DNA from: an uncultured Verrucomicrobia subdivision 3 bacterium
GTDB taxonomy: Bacteria > Verrucomicrobiota > Verrucomicrobiia > Limisphaerales > DASXHY01
Assembly (NCBI GenBank): GCA_937890005.1
Contig: CALBZA010000030.1
Span: 1-35,735, forward strand
Direction of reading: 5' to 3'
Length of the DNA: 35,735 bases
Shown here: in pieces, positions 28,582-35,735 of the stretch
Layout of the letters: every line of letters begins with the position of its first letter
Position numbering within the stretch: the first letter of the stretch is position 1
The notes under the pieces: generated by a model
Told to the model about the DNA's origin: nothing
Seen by the model: only the letters and a program-made list of their open reading frames with translations
Database searches by the model: none
Translations under genes and position numbers: made by a program

Positions 28582-30855
28582 ATGTCCTCTGAATCGAAGT
28601 GTCCATTCCACGCAAGCAACGGCAACGGCAACCCGTCTCATCACGCAGCGGGTGGCGGAACCACCAACCAGGATTGGTGGCCGAATCGGTTGAAGGTTGA
28701 ACTGCTGCATCAGCATTCCTCGAAGTCGAATCCGATGGGAGAAGACTTCGACTACCGGAAGGAATTCCAGAGCCTCGACTACGCGGCGCTGAAGAAGGAT
28801 CTCGCGGCGTTGATGACCGACTCGCAGGAATGGTGGCCGGCGGACTTCGGTCACTACGGTCCGCTCTTCGTTCGCATGGCCTGGCACAGCGCCGGAACGT
28901 ATCGCACTGGCGACGGTCGTGGCGGCGGTGGACGCGGACAGCAACGTTTTGCCCCGCTCAACAGCTGGCCGGACAACGTGAGTCTCGACAAGGCGCGCCG
29001 TCTTCTCTGGCCGATCAAACAGAAGTATGGCCGCAAAATTTCCTGGGCTGATTTGCTGATCCTTGCAGGCAACGTTGCGCTGGAAACGATGGGATTCAAA
29101 ACGTTTGGTTTCGCCGGCGGACGTCCCGACACATGGGAGCCGGATCAGGATGTTTATTGGGGCCGCGAAACGAAATGGCTCGGCGGCGACATCCGTTATT
29201 CGAAGGGATCGCCCGGCGTCGATGATCCGCACAGCACACTCGTGAAGGATGACGACAGCCAGGTTCAACACACACGCGATCTGGAGAATCCGCTCGCCGC
29301 CGTGCAGATGGGTCTCATTTATGTGAATCCCGAAGGTCCGGAGGGCAAGCCGGATCCCATCGCCGCTGCAAAGGACATTCGCGACACCTTCGGCCGGATG
29401 GCGATGAATGATGAGGAAACGGTGGCGCTGATTGCCGGCGGTCATACCTTCGGCAAAACCCACGGCGCAGGCCCCGCGGAAAATGTTCAAGCCGATCCCG
29501 AAGCCGCTCCGATCGAGGAACAGGGCCTCGGCTGGCGCAACAAGTTCCGCACCGGCAAAGGTCCCGACACCATCACCAGCGGTCTTGAAGTCACATGGAC
29601 CAGCACGCCAACCAGGTGGGGCATCGGCTTTTTGAAAAACCTTTTCGAGTTCGAATGGGAACTCACCAAGAGCCCGGCCGGTGCATACCAGTGGGTCGCG
29701 AAAAACGCTCCAGCCATCATTCCGGATGCTTACGATTCGTCGAAGAAGCATCTGCCGACGATGCTCACGACCGACCTTTCGCTACGCTTCGATCCGGTTT
29801 ACGAGAAAATCGCGCGCCGGTTCCTGGAAAATCCCGACCAGTTCGCCGATGCCTTTGCACGCGCGTGGTTCAAGCTCACGCATCGCGACATGGGACCGCG
29901 CTCCCGTTATCTCGGGCCGGAAGTGCCGAAGGAAGAACTGATCTGGCAGGACCCAATTCCGGCAGTCGACCACCCACTCGTTGACGAACAGGACATCGCG
30001 GCGCTGAAGAACAAGATCGCCGCATCCGGTCTCACCATCCCACAACTCGTTTCCACGGCGTGGGCGTCGGCTTCGACGTATCGCGGTTCTGACATGCGCG
30101 GTGGTGCCAATGGCGCCCGGATTCGCCTCGCTCCACAGAAAGACTGGGAAGTCAACCAGCCCGCGCAACTGACGACCGTGCTCCAGAAACTGGAAGGCAT
30201 TCAGGCCGAGTTCAACAAGAGCGCAGCCGGCGGAAAGAAAATCTCGCTCGCCGATCTCATTGTCCTCGCGGGCGGCGTGGGAATCGAACTCGCCGCAAAG
30301 AAAGCCGGGCACACTGTGACCGTGCCTTTCACGCCGGGCCGGATGGATGCACGACAGGATCAGACTGACGTCGAATCGTTCGCCGTGCTTGAGCCGATCG
30401 CTGACGGATTCCGCAATTACCTGAAGGGCAAATACAGCGTGCCAGCCGAGGCGTTGTTGATCGACAAGGCGCAGTTGCTCACGCTGACCGCGCCTGAAAT
30501 GACCGTTCTCATTGGCGGCCTGCGCGTTCTTGGAAACAACTTCAACAACGAAAAGTATGGCGTGTTCACGACCCGGCCCGAGACGTTGACGAACGACTTC
30601 TTCGTGAACCTGCTCGACATGGGCACGGAATGGAAACAGATCTCGCCCTGCGGCAATGCGTTCCTGGGCTCCGATCGCAAGACCGGCCAGCCGAAATGGA
30701 CCGCCACGCGCGTGGACCTTGTCTTCGGATCCAACTCCATCCTTCGCGCCGTCGCGGAAGTCTATGGCAGCTCGGACTCCGAGCAGAAGTTCATCGCGGA
30801 CTTCATCGCTGCCTGGACGAAGGTGATGAACCTGGATCGGTTCGATTTGAAGTAA
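28582..30855 (+). CDS. katG: catalase-peroxidase KatG
   Basis: KatG, 757 residues, full length with both peroxidase-like halves. This haem enzyme removes hydrogen peroxide by catalase and peroxidase reactions. Distal residues R98, W101 and H102 (VRMAWHSAGTYR), proximal H288 (AGGHTFGKTHGAG), and the Met-Tyr-Trp adduct residues W101, Y247 (LIYVNPEGP) and M273 (GRMAMNDEE) are all present, so catalase activity is expected. I chose the ATG at 28582 (MSSESKCPFH, the usual KatG beginning); 30 further codons upstream are open but overlap the OxyR-like operator. There is no signal peptide, so it is probably cytosolic. It is monocistronic, ended by a hairpin. Confidence 0.98.
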   Translation: MSSESKCPFHASNGNGNPSHHAAGGGTTNQDWWPNRLKVELLHQHSSKSNPMGEDFDYRKEFQSLDYAALKKDLAALMTDSQEWWPADFGHYGPLFVRMAWHSAGTYRTGDGRGGGGRGQQRFAPLNSWPDNVSLDKARRLLWPIKQKYGRKISWADLLILAGNVALETMGFKTFGFAGGRPDTWEPDQDVYWGRETKWLGGDIRYSKGSPGVDDPHSTLVKDDDSQVQHTRDLENPLAAVQMGLIYVNPEGPEGKPDPIAAAKDIRDTFGRMAMNDEETVALIAGGHTFGKTHGAGPAENVQADPEAAPIEEQGLGWRNKFRTGKGPDTITSGLEVTWTSTPTRWGIGFLKNLFEFEWELTKSPAGAYQWVAKNAPAIIPDAYDSSKKHLPTMLTTDLSLRFDPVYEKIARRFLENPDQFADAFARAWFKLTHRDMGPRSRYLGPEVPKEELIWQDPIPAVDHPLVDEQDIAALKNKIAASGLTIPQLVSTAWASASTYRGSDMRGGANGARIRLAPQKDWEVNQPAQLTTVLQKLEGIQAEFNKSAAGGKKISLADLIVLAGGVGIELAAKKAGHTVTVPFTPGRMDARQDQTDVESFAVLEPIADGFRNYLKGKYSVPAEALLIDKAQLLTLTAPEMTVLIGGLRVLGNNFNNEKYGVFTTRPETLTNDFFVNLLDMGTEWKQISPCGNAFLGSDRKTGQPKWTATRVDLVFGSNSILRAVAEVYGSSDSEQKFIADFIAAWTKVMNLDRFDLK

Positions 30856-30882
30856 GAATCCCAGCAGGATTCATTCGTTCAG

Positions 30883-30918
30883 CCCAGGGCAGCCTCGATT
30901 GCGGGTTGCCCTGGGTTT
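30883..30918 (+). terminator. terminator of katG
   Basis: A nine-bp perfect stem (CCCAGGGCA, 30883-30891, with TGCCCTGGG, 30907-30915) precedes a short TTT. The stem is strong but the T run is short. Confidence 0.6.
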
Positions 30919-30926
30919 GAAATTGA

Positions 30927-30970
30927 TGCGGGGTTGCAATTCTGAAACCGGTTTCAGTCTCAGCCCCGCA
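30927..30970. promoter_or_regulatory. LacI-family-like palindrome nested in a longer inverted repeat
   Basis: TGAAACCGGTTTCA (30943-30956) is a perfect 14-bp palindrome with the central CG typical of LacI/GalR operators. It is enclosed by TGCGGGG (30927-30933) and CCCCGCA (30964-30970). It lies 76 bases before the yjdM-like gene. It could be an operator or simply a second hairpin after katG. Confidence 0.4.
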
Positions 30971-31032
30971 GTGATACTTCAGCACTTCAACTCTTGTTTG
31001 CCCGCCGCCTTTCCCGCTAACGTTGTGCCTTT

Positions 31033-31368
31033 ATGAGTAAACCGGCCAATTGCCCGATGTGCGAGATGAACGAGATTTTGGAACACGCCGAGCGCTACGA
31101 ATGCGTCACGTGCGGTCACGAATGGCCGCGCCAAGCCGAGGCTGCACCGGCCGATGCGCCCCGCGTGGTCAAGGACGCTCACGGCAATGTTCTCGCCGAC
31201 GGCGATTGCGTGGTGCTCATCAAGGATCTCAAGCTCGGCGGCTCTTCCGTGCTCAAAGGCGGCTCGAAATCCAAACCCATCCGACTGGTGGATGGCGATC
31301 ACGAGATCGATTGCAAAGTGGACGGCATCGGCGTCCGCTTAAAAGCCTGCTTCGTCAAAAAAGCCTGA
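31033..31368 (+). CDS. yjdM: YjdM/PhnA-type zinc-ribbon protein
   Basis: A protein of 111 residues. An N-terminal zinc ribbon (C7, C10, C24, C27 in CPMC and CVTC) is followed by the compact C-terminal domain of this family (VVKDAHGNVLADGDCVVLIKDLKLGGSS, then KPIRLVDGDHEIDCKVDGIGVRLKACFVKK). Despite the old name PhnA it is not phosphonoacetate hydrolase; the function of the YjdM group is not established. It stands alone, and a LacI-type palindrome lies upstream. Confidence 0.92.
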   Translation: MSKPANCPMCEMNEILEHAERYECVTCGHEWPRQAEAAPADAPRVVKDAHGNVLADGDCVVLIKDLKLGGSSVLKGGSKSKPIRLVDGDHEIDCKVDGIGVRLKACFVKKA

Positions 31369-31386
31369 GTGGCTGTGAAGCCTTTA

Positions 31387-31662
31387 GCGGGCGGATTTGA
31401 TTCAACCCTTTCAGGGTGGATGATTTTATTTCCGCCTAACCTGAAGTAGTCGGTTGCGCGCTGAAGGATTCAATCCCTTCGGATAGTCAGTGTTCGACGC
31501 ATTCCTGTGAACCCGTTAGGCGAAGGACATTGTTCGGGATTGCAGCGTCGGGAACGGTGACCGGAATGCTGAAGGCATTCCATCTTTCAGACCCGGGTTG
31601 CTCGGAACGAGCTGCCCTGGGGAAAACCGCCCAGACATTTCATCAACCCCGAAAAGGGTTGA
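31387..31662. repeat. cluster of short hairpins with GAA/TTC loops
   Basis: This fills most of the 367-base gap between yjdM and the oxygenase. The hairpins are ACCCT-TTC-AGGGT (31405-31417), GAAGG...CCTTC (31463-31480), GGAATGC-TGAAG-GCATTCC (31563-31581), GCTCG-GAA-CGAGC (31600-31612) and TCAACCC-CGAAAA-GGGTTGA (31643-31662). A longer-range pair, CGCCTAAC (31433-31440) with GTTAGGCG (31515-31522), encloses the second. No open frame fits. It looks like a structured repeat family or a decayed element; the identity is unknown. Confidence 0.6.
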
Positions 31663-31735
31663 ACGGGTGAGCGCAAGAATTGTTCTGCGTTCGACAGCTC
31701 GACAACTATTTAACTGTTTTCCTCACAGTCTTCGT

Positions 31736-34165
31736 TCACGCCTCATTTGATTTGCGTTCCTTTGCGGCGCGGAGGCGCATTGCAAGTTTTGCCAAAAATT
31801 TCGGCGGCGGGTTCATCACATCCAACAACACGTCCATGGAGGCGCAGTCGGCGCGATGTTGATCGCATTGTCGCTGGTAGGTGCGGCGGGTTTTGGTGCA
31901 GACCAGTGTTTGTGGCGAACCTTTGCGATCCGTCACGTGCGTCATGTCCAGATTGTGATGTTCGATTTGCTGGTGCAAATGCTGCCTGCGCTCTTTCTTC
32001 ACGCGAAAGCGCTCCACGTGCAACTGCGCATCCAACGCAAAGGCCTGCAACGCCCGGCAATCTTCGCATTTGCATGCAATGCTTACCGGCTGTTTCCAAT
32101 CCTTCGGTGGTGCCGGTGGTTGCTCGCTGCGGCCCAGCAAAAATTCAGCGGCGTGGCCCCATAAACGTCCACCTTCCGCATCGGAAACAAAACCGTTGCG
32201 ATCGCGATCTGCCATCAGCCTCAAAGCGGGCACGATAATTTCTGCAGGATCGAATGCGGATCGATTCTCCGTGATTGCGTCCGCTGCTTTCCGACGCAAA
32301 CCGGTCGCATTCAGCGCGCGTAATTGTTCGAGTATTTCAGCCACCATCCTCGCATCAATCGGCTTGGATTCGCTTCTGCGCCACCAATCGGAGCCAGAGC
32401 AGTATCCGGCTTGCGTCTCAGTCGTGAGCTTGGGCAGGGCTTTCACGATTTCGATCGCGGCTTCGGTCAACGCGCTTTTCCATTCCGCATCCATTTTCGC
32501 ACCCAATTCAGCCCGAACTGCCCCAAGCAGGCTTACGCAATCGCGATGGAACAACGGCATGTTGTCGTGAAACAGTTTCACCAGAAGTTTCGACGACGAT
32601 GCGCCCATCCGCGCCAAAGCCGTAGCCAGAATTTTATTTTCGCTGCCGTCGAATTCCCGCGTCACGACGCCGCTGATGAATCGCTGCAACAGACTCTTGT
32701 CGCCCAATCGCAACAGTAATTTCAGCATCGCCGCGCGATCCGGCTCCTTGCCCAGGTTGCGATAGGAAAAATCCGAACGCGGAGTTTCCCAATCCTTGAT
32801 GATTTGTCCGGCAATCGACGAAGCCATTTTGTCTCCGGCTTCAATTCGTTCGCGCAGATGCGGTATTGCCGCGCTGACGCCCGCCTGCAACAAAACGCAG
32901 GCAAATCGCTCGCGCGGCCAGATCACCAGCGCCGCCCGATGATACGAGCGTTCGAAACTGGCGCCTTCGTTGCCGCTCGCTTCCATAAGCCGCTGTTCAT
33001 CCGGTTTTTCATCATCAAGCGCGCCATCCGGAAGCAATTCGCCTTGCTGCAACGGCAGTTCGCCGAAGTCCACCGGCTCGTCGCGCAAGTCACGCCATTG
33101 CGCCACGTAATGCCGCCAGTCGCAGACCTCAATCACCTCAAAATCTTCACGGGAACGGTCTTCCTCCTCATCCGCGTCCTCGTAATATCGCCCCCATCTG
33201 CGCGGACGGTAACCGTAACCAGTCGGATTCGCCGTGCCCGATTCCTCAATATGAACGATGCCGAGATGCACTGTACAGTCCGCGAGTTTTGCCGCTTCGA
33301 CCAAAACCTTCGCCCGCGCGGCATCGGCGGATTTCAAGCCTGCGAAAGACAGACCCTCGGGGCTGTATTGATGTTCCAAGAGCCAGCCGATTTTCGCGGG
33401 TGTGCCGGTTTCGACCAGATGCTCCCTCAACAACTTTGCGGCGGCGGAAATTTCCTTTTCGTAATCCGGAGCAAGCAGTTCGCCTTTGGCCTTTGCGCCG
33501 CGCTGTTGCACCAGATTGTAGATCAGGCAGACGCGGTTGCCTGCCGAGATGGGACGAACCTCGTGTTCGCAATCCGCATAAAAAGCCGCGAATTTCACCT
33601 CCGAAATTTCCCCGCCAGCCATGTCCACAACGACCTCGCGCCCCGCATGACGCAAGACCAGTTCCCCGCCGCGATGCTCCGACGGCAATACCATGACCAG
33701 CGTTCCGAACATCCCGCCGGTTTTCTCCGTGTCGCGATGCGCCAGGAAAAATCCCCCCGTGTCATACACCAGCAGCTTGTAAAGCTCCGCGCTCACTTGC
33801 AGTCCTTCGCAGCCCAGTCCCTTTGCGACCTGTTGCAAAATGACCTCAAAATTTGTGGGCCAGGATTTTCCGCCGATGCGCACCTTTTCCGGCGGCAACT
33901 GCCACACTTTGCGGACGGACTCATCAAGAATCGTCTCCTCGCCGCGACCATAAGGCGCGCGGGTCGCCTGCCGCACCAATTGTTGAATCTGGTTTTCCGG
34001 CACCGGAAACGACAGCGTCCCAACGCCTTCGACCTCGACCCTCGGCATTGGAATCTCCAGCGAACCGCTGGCGAAAAAATCTCCGGGACGTTGAATCCCC
34101 TTGATCAATTCCTCCAGCGGTTTCAGCTCGTGATTGTATTCAATTCGAATCGAATCCTCTGACAT
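31736..34165 (-). CDS. large 2OG-Fe(II) oxygenase (prolyl 4-hydroxylase-like)
   Basis: A protein of 809 residues. The N-terminal part (about 100-220) is a 2-oxoglutarate/Fe(II) oxygenase fold with the iron ligands H143 and D145 (AHRDTEK) and H201 (CEHEVRP), plus R211 (GNRVCLIYNL) as the likely 2OG-binding Arg. The central 450 residues are mostly helical and unrecognised. Residues about 698-770 hold CKCEDC (C698, C700, C703), then RRQHLHQQIEHH and GSPQTLVCTKT, a possible zinc-bearing tail. There is no signal peptide. The layout resembles large oxygenases I recall from fungi and scattered bacteria; the substrate is unknown but a protein residue is likely. It stands alone, next to the RAYT element, and transfer is possible but not shown. 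Confidence 0.8.
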   Translation of the reverse strand: MSEDSIRIEYNHELKPLEELIKGIQRPGDFFASGSLEIPMPRVEVEGVGTLSFPVPENQIQQLVRQATRAPYGRGEETILDESVRKVWQLPPEKVRIGGKSWPTNFEVILQQVAKGLGCEGLQVSAELYKLLVYDTGGFFLAHRDTEKTGGMFGTLVMVLPSEHRGGELVLRHAGREVVVDMAGGEISEVKFAAFYADCEHEVRPISAGNRVCLIYNLVQQRGAKAKGELLAPDYEKEISAAAKLLREHLVETGTPAKIGWLLEHQYSPEGLSFAGLKSADAARAKVLVEAAKLADCTVHLGIVHIEESGTANPTGYGYRPRRWGRYYEDADEEEDRSREDFEVIEVCDWRHYVAQWRDLRDEPVDFGELPLQQGELLPDGALDDEKPDEQRLMEASGNEGASFERSYHRAALVIWPRERFACVLLQAGVSAAIPHLRERIEAGDKMASSIAGQIIKDWETPRSDFSYRNLGKEPDRAAMLKLLLRLGDKSLLQRFISGVVTREFDGSENKILATALARMGASSSKLLVKLFHDNMPLFHRDCVSLLGAVRAELGAKMDAEWKSALTEAAIEIVKALPKLTTETQAGYCSGSDWWRRSESKPIDARMVAEILEQLRALNATGLRRKAADAITENRSAFDPAEIIVPALRLMADRDRNGFVSDAEGGRLWGHAAEFLLGRSEQPPAPPKDWKQPVSIACKCEDCRALQAFALDAQLHVERFRVKKERRQHLHQQIEHHNLDMTHVTDRKGSPQTLVCTKTRRTYQRQCDQHRADCASMDVLLDVMNPPPKFLAKLAMRLRAAKERKSNEA

Positions 34166-34527
34166 GGCGTGGACGATAGACGGTCATCAAAGCGCATACA
34201 AGCAGGCGCGAAATGATCGACCTGTCCCGTGCGACTGAAGTGGTGACACTTCTTTTCTCCATTTCCTCCGTCCAATGGAGGGCATGACCCGGGGCGGGAA
34301 GGATTTTTGAAAAAGATCACTTCACCTCGACCTTGACCGACAAACAAGACCACGCCGTTTTCATGCTTTCAGCCGCTTAAAAGCCCGGTTGTTTTTTCGG
34401 CGCTGAATTCTCCGGCGTTGTATTCTCCATCCATCCAATTCTTCATGTTCGGGATGCCTGGGTTTGGCCATGACTTTACAGGAATCTCATCGATTGCTGA
34501 CTGCGAACGGTACGTACGGGCGCATCG
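34166..34527. other. intergenic region without recognised gene
   Basis: About 360 bases upstream of the oxygenase gene. It includes a small inverted repeat CTCC-GTCCAAT-GGAG near 34268 and an open minus-strand frame with no family likeness. The oxygenase promoter must be here but none stands out. The stretch ends where the REP-related repeats begin. Confidence 0.5.
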
Positions 34528-34576
34528 GGTGTGAAACTTCTGAGAGCGTGCGAATTGAGTATTCGACGTTGCAGTC
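34528..34576 (+). repeat. degenerate copy of the REP-pair spacer
   Basis: The stretch GGTGTGAAACTTCTGAGAGC and the following bases up to GACGTTGCAGTC align with the spacers of the two composite repeats (34648-34690 and 35569-35612: GTGTG, AAATTC, GGAGCGTC, CGAA, ACGTTGC). It is a third, decayed copy without an intact palindrome. Confidence 0.55.
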
Positions 34577-34593
34577 AACAAGGCCGCTTCGGT

Positions 34594-34710
34594 CGGAGCG
34601 CGGCTGTGTCACCGACCAGCTGCAGCAACTTCGCCAATCAGGAAGCGTGTGAGAAATTCTGGAGCGTCTTGAAATTCGAACATTGCTGCGGCTCACAGAG
34701 CCGCGCTCCG
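34594..34710. repeat. left composite REP pair
   Basis: Two palindromes in opposite orientation are joined by a spacer. The first (34599-34625, GCGGCTG...CAGCTGC) is imperfect. The second is GCGGCTC-ACA-GAGCCGC (34688-34704), flanked by TTGCT and GCTCCG. The whole aligns with 35525-35634, both starting CGGAGCGCG and ending CCGCGCTCCG. Confidence 0.8.
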
Positions 34711-35520
34711 TTAAAGCCGCAACGCACCATTCGCGTCCCGATATCGCGCGCTACTCCACAGCCACGCTTTGGGATCAAGGACCAGCTTCGCCTTGGCTGG
34801 ATTGTTTTCGATGTAGCGAATCGTTTTCCGTTCGTGCTCGGCATCGCGCATGTAGGTGTCGAAGTAATCCTCGGCCCAAAATGCACCCCGTTTGCCCAGC
34901 ACCTTATTCGCGAGCCGTCCTGTGTGTTTCTTCCAATCGCCAACAATCGTCGCCATCGGAACCGTTCCCACCTTGAACAAAATGTGAACGTGATTTGGCA
35001 TGATGCACCAGGCGCGTAATTCGTATCGCACAGCGTCCGGAGCACGAGGAGCGCGACTCTGTGAGTCGCAGCAGCTTTCATCTGGACGGCGGGTCTGTGA
35101 CCCGCAGCAACCCGAAAAGTTCAGAAAATTATCCTCAACGATTTTTGCAATCTCTGGCCGTCCCAGATGACATTCGCCTCGGCCTTTATCCAGATACGTT
35201 TCAATTTCCGTTCGCCGCTCGCGGTCGTCTTCGATCCTGGCAAGATGCTCCCATTCGGAACGAAGGGAGGCCGGAAAACTGTCGGCGAGACGAAACGTGA
35301 CAAACTGTATGAGCCCCGGTTCATCACGATGCGGCAGATAACCCCGCTCGTTCCAACCGCGAAATCCTTGCTTGAGGTTTTCAATCTTCGGCGGCGATGA
35401 CCAGCGTCGCTTGCCCTCGACCAAATCGCGCAGTCCAGGATTATGCGGTGGACCTGGACGACGCGGTTGGAGTAGCTGCCTCACGGCGAGGATTGAAGCG
35501 AAGTCGAAGCGTATCTGCAA
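34711..35520 (-). CDS. REP-associated tyrosine transposase (RAYT, Y1 family)
   Basis: A frame of 269 residues. A conserved N-terminal part (GFRGWNERGYLPHRDEPGLIQFVTFRLADSF, about 52-82), the HUH motif MPNHVHILF (H177, H179) and the catalytic Tyr region YFDTYMRDAEHERKTIRYIENNPAKAKL (Y223 probable) mark a Y1 single-strand transposase that nicks and rejoins REP hairpins. Residues 138-158 (CCGSQTRRPDESCCDSQSRAP) are an in-frame translation of two REP units and have no counterpart in relatives I recall. Whether the enzyme stays active with this insert is unknown. The start is uncertain: TTG at 35520 is the longest, with GTG at 35484 and TTG at 35424 as alternatives, and none has a ribosome site. 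Confidence 0.85.
   Translation of the reverse strand: MQIRFDFASILAVRQLLQPRRPGPPHNPGLRDLVEGKRRWSSPPKIENLKQGFRGWNERGYLPHRDEPGLIQFVTFRLADSFPASLRSEWEHLARIEDDRERRTEIETYLDKGRGECHLGRPEIAKIVEDNFLNFSGCCGSQTRRPDESCCDSQSRAPRAPDAVRYELRAWCIMPNHVHILFKVGTVPMATIVGDWKKHTGRLANKVLGKRGAFWAEDYFDTYMRDAEHERKTIRYIENNPAKAKLVLDPKAWLWSSARYRDANGALRL
35047..35109 (+). repeat. two tandem REP units inside the RAYT frame
   Basis: GCGACTC-TGT-GAGTCGC (35053-35069) and GCGGGTC-TGT-GACCCGC (35089-35105) lie head to tail, 36 bases apart, each followed by AGCAGC or AGCAAC and preceded by GGAGC or GGACG. They are units of the same family as the flanking repeats and are read through in frame by the transposase gene. Confidence 0.85.
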
Positions 35521-35524
35521 GCCC

Positions 35525-35634
35525 CGGAGCGCGAGTCTGCGACTCGCAGCAGCTTCGTGAGTCAGGAGGCGTGTGGAAAATTCGGGAGCGTCTCGAAGTC
35601 AGGACGTTGCTGCGGCTCACAGAGCCGCGCTCCG
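35525..35634. repeat. right composite REP pair
   Basis: GCGAGTC-TGC-GACTCGC (35531-35547) and GCGGCTC-ACA-GAGCCGC (35612-35628) face each other across a 64-base spacer. The second palindrome with its flanks is identical to the one at 34685-34710. Confidence 0.85.
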
Positions 35635-35642
35635 GCAAAAAG

Positions 35643-35669
35643 GACCGCGCCTCTGCGAGGCGCAGCGAC
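35643..35669 (+). repeat. additional single REP unit
   Basis: GCGCCTC-TGC-GAGGCGC (35647-35663), preceded by GGACC and followed by AGCGAC, is a further diverged unit just right of the composite repeat. The remaining 66 bases to the window edge hold nothing I can name. Confidence 0.75.
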
Positions 35670-35735
35670 GTGGACATGACTCAGGGTCTTTCGTTTTGAA
35701 TTCATAAGTTGGCGAGGAGCTGCAGGCAGCGGCGG

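Larger units (their letters stand above)
34594..35634. mobile_element. RAYT gene bounded by composite REP repeats (BIME-like unit)
   Basis: A Y1-type transposase frame is enclosed by directly repeated composite elements of about 110-117 bp (34594-34710 and 35525-35634). The transposase stop codon touches the left element, and the open frame begins four bases from the right one. REP-associated tyrosine transposases are known to sit between REP pairs and to handle them as single strands. The outer limits given are those of the repeats; no target-site duplication is expected or seen. Confidence 0.6.

Noticed and set aside
34369..34581. 70-codon minus-strand frame ending in NAGEFSAEKTTGLLSG
   Set aside because: It overlaps the decayed repeat spacer and has no recognisable domain; I could not support it as a gene.
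34594..35670. CRISPR array
   Set aside because: The repeats are palindromes in both orientations with irregular spacing and conserved spacers, and there are no cas genes. They fit REP elements.

Overview
The window reads as chromosomal DNA of a Gram-negative bacterium, most likely a member of the Verrucomicrobiota (Pedosphaera/Limisphaerales type). This rests on gene content and my memory of related proteins, not on a search. The supporting signs are a Kdo transferase (LPS outer membrane), lipoproteins and a lipoprotein secretin, a long H+-pyrophosphatase, a FecR plus CHASE2-cyclase pair, REP-like palindromes with their Y1 transposase, and weak use of Shine-Dalgarno sites.

Layout. 1-5.1 kb: a small CBS-pair protein, then a convergent, translationally coupled pair of exported amidohydrolase-fold proteins. 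Together these carry three such domains, and only one has a visible metal site. 5.2-11.0 kb: a WxxGxW-repeat lipoprotein, an O-antigen-ligase/TPR membrane protein, an exported FecR-domain protein with its own promoter and terminator, and a CHASE2 adenylate/guanylate cyclase. 11.1-15.9 kb: a housekeeping run coaD-yceD-rpmF-plsX-fabH (CoA, ribosome, fatty-acid and phospholipid synthesis), followed by a PilZ-like protein and pilT, closed by a strong terminator. 16.0-20.0 kb (minus strand): hppA, its terminator, then waaA. 20.4-21.4 kb: ruvB. 21.6-27.7 kb (minus strand): a type II secretion/type IV pilus-like module in the order gspE, gspL-like, gspM/pilO-like, gspD (lipoprotein secretin). 27.8-31.4 kb: a DUF4256 protein divergent from katG, with an OxyR-like operator between them, then a yjdM/phnA-type zinc-ribbon gene behind a LacI-type palindrome. 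31.4-34.2 kb: a cluster of GAA-loop hairpins and a large 2OG-Fe(II) oxygenase. 34.5-35.7 kb: a REP-associated tyrosine transposase (RAYT) enclosed by two directly repeated composite REP pairs.

The strongest unusual signal is this right-hand end. At least six short palindromes share an identical design but have compensated stem changes. About 110-bp composite repeats abut both ends of the RAYT frame, and two further REP units sit in frame inside the transposase just before its HUH motif. Next in interest are the OxyR-like operator before katG, the uncharacterised hairpin cluster at 31.4-31.7 kb, and the three-domain amidohydrolase pair with a single metal centre. Most of the window is otherwise ordinary core chromosome.
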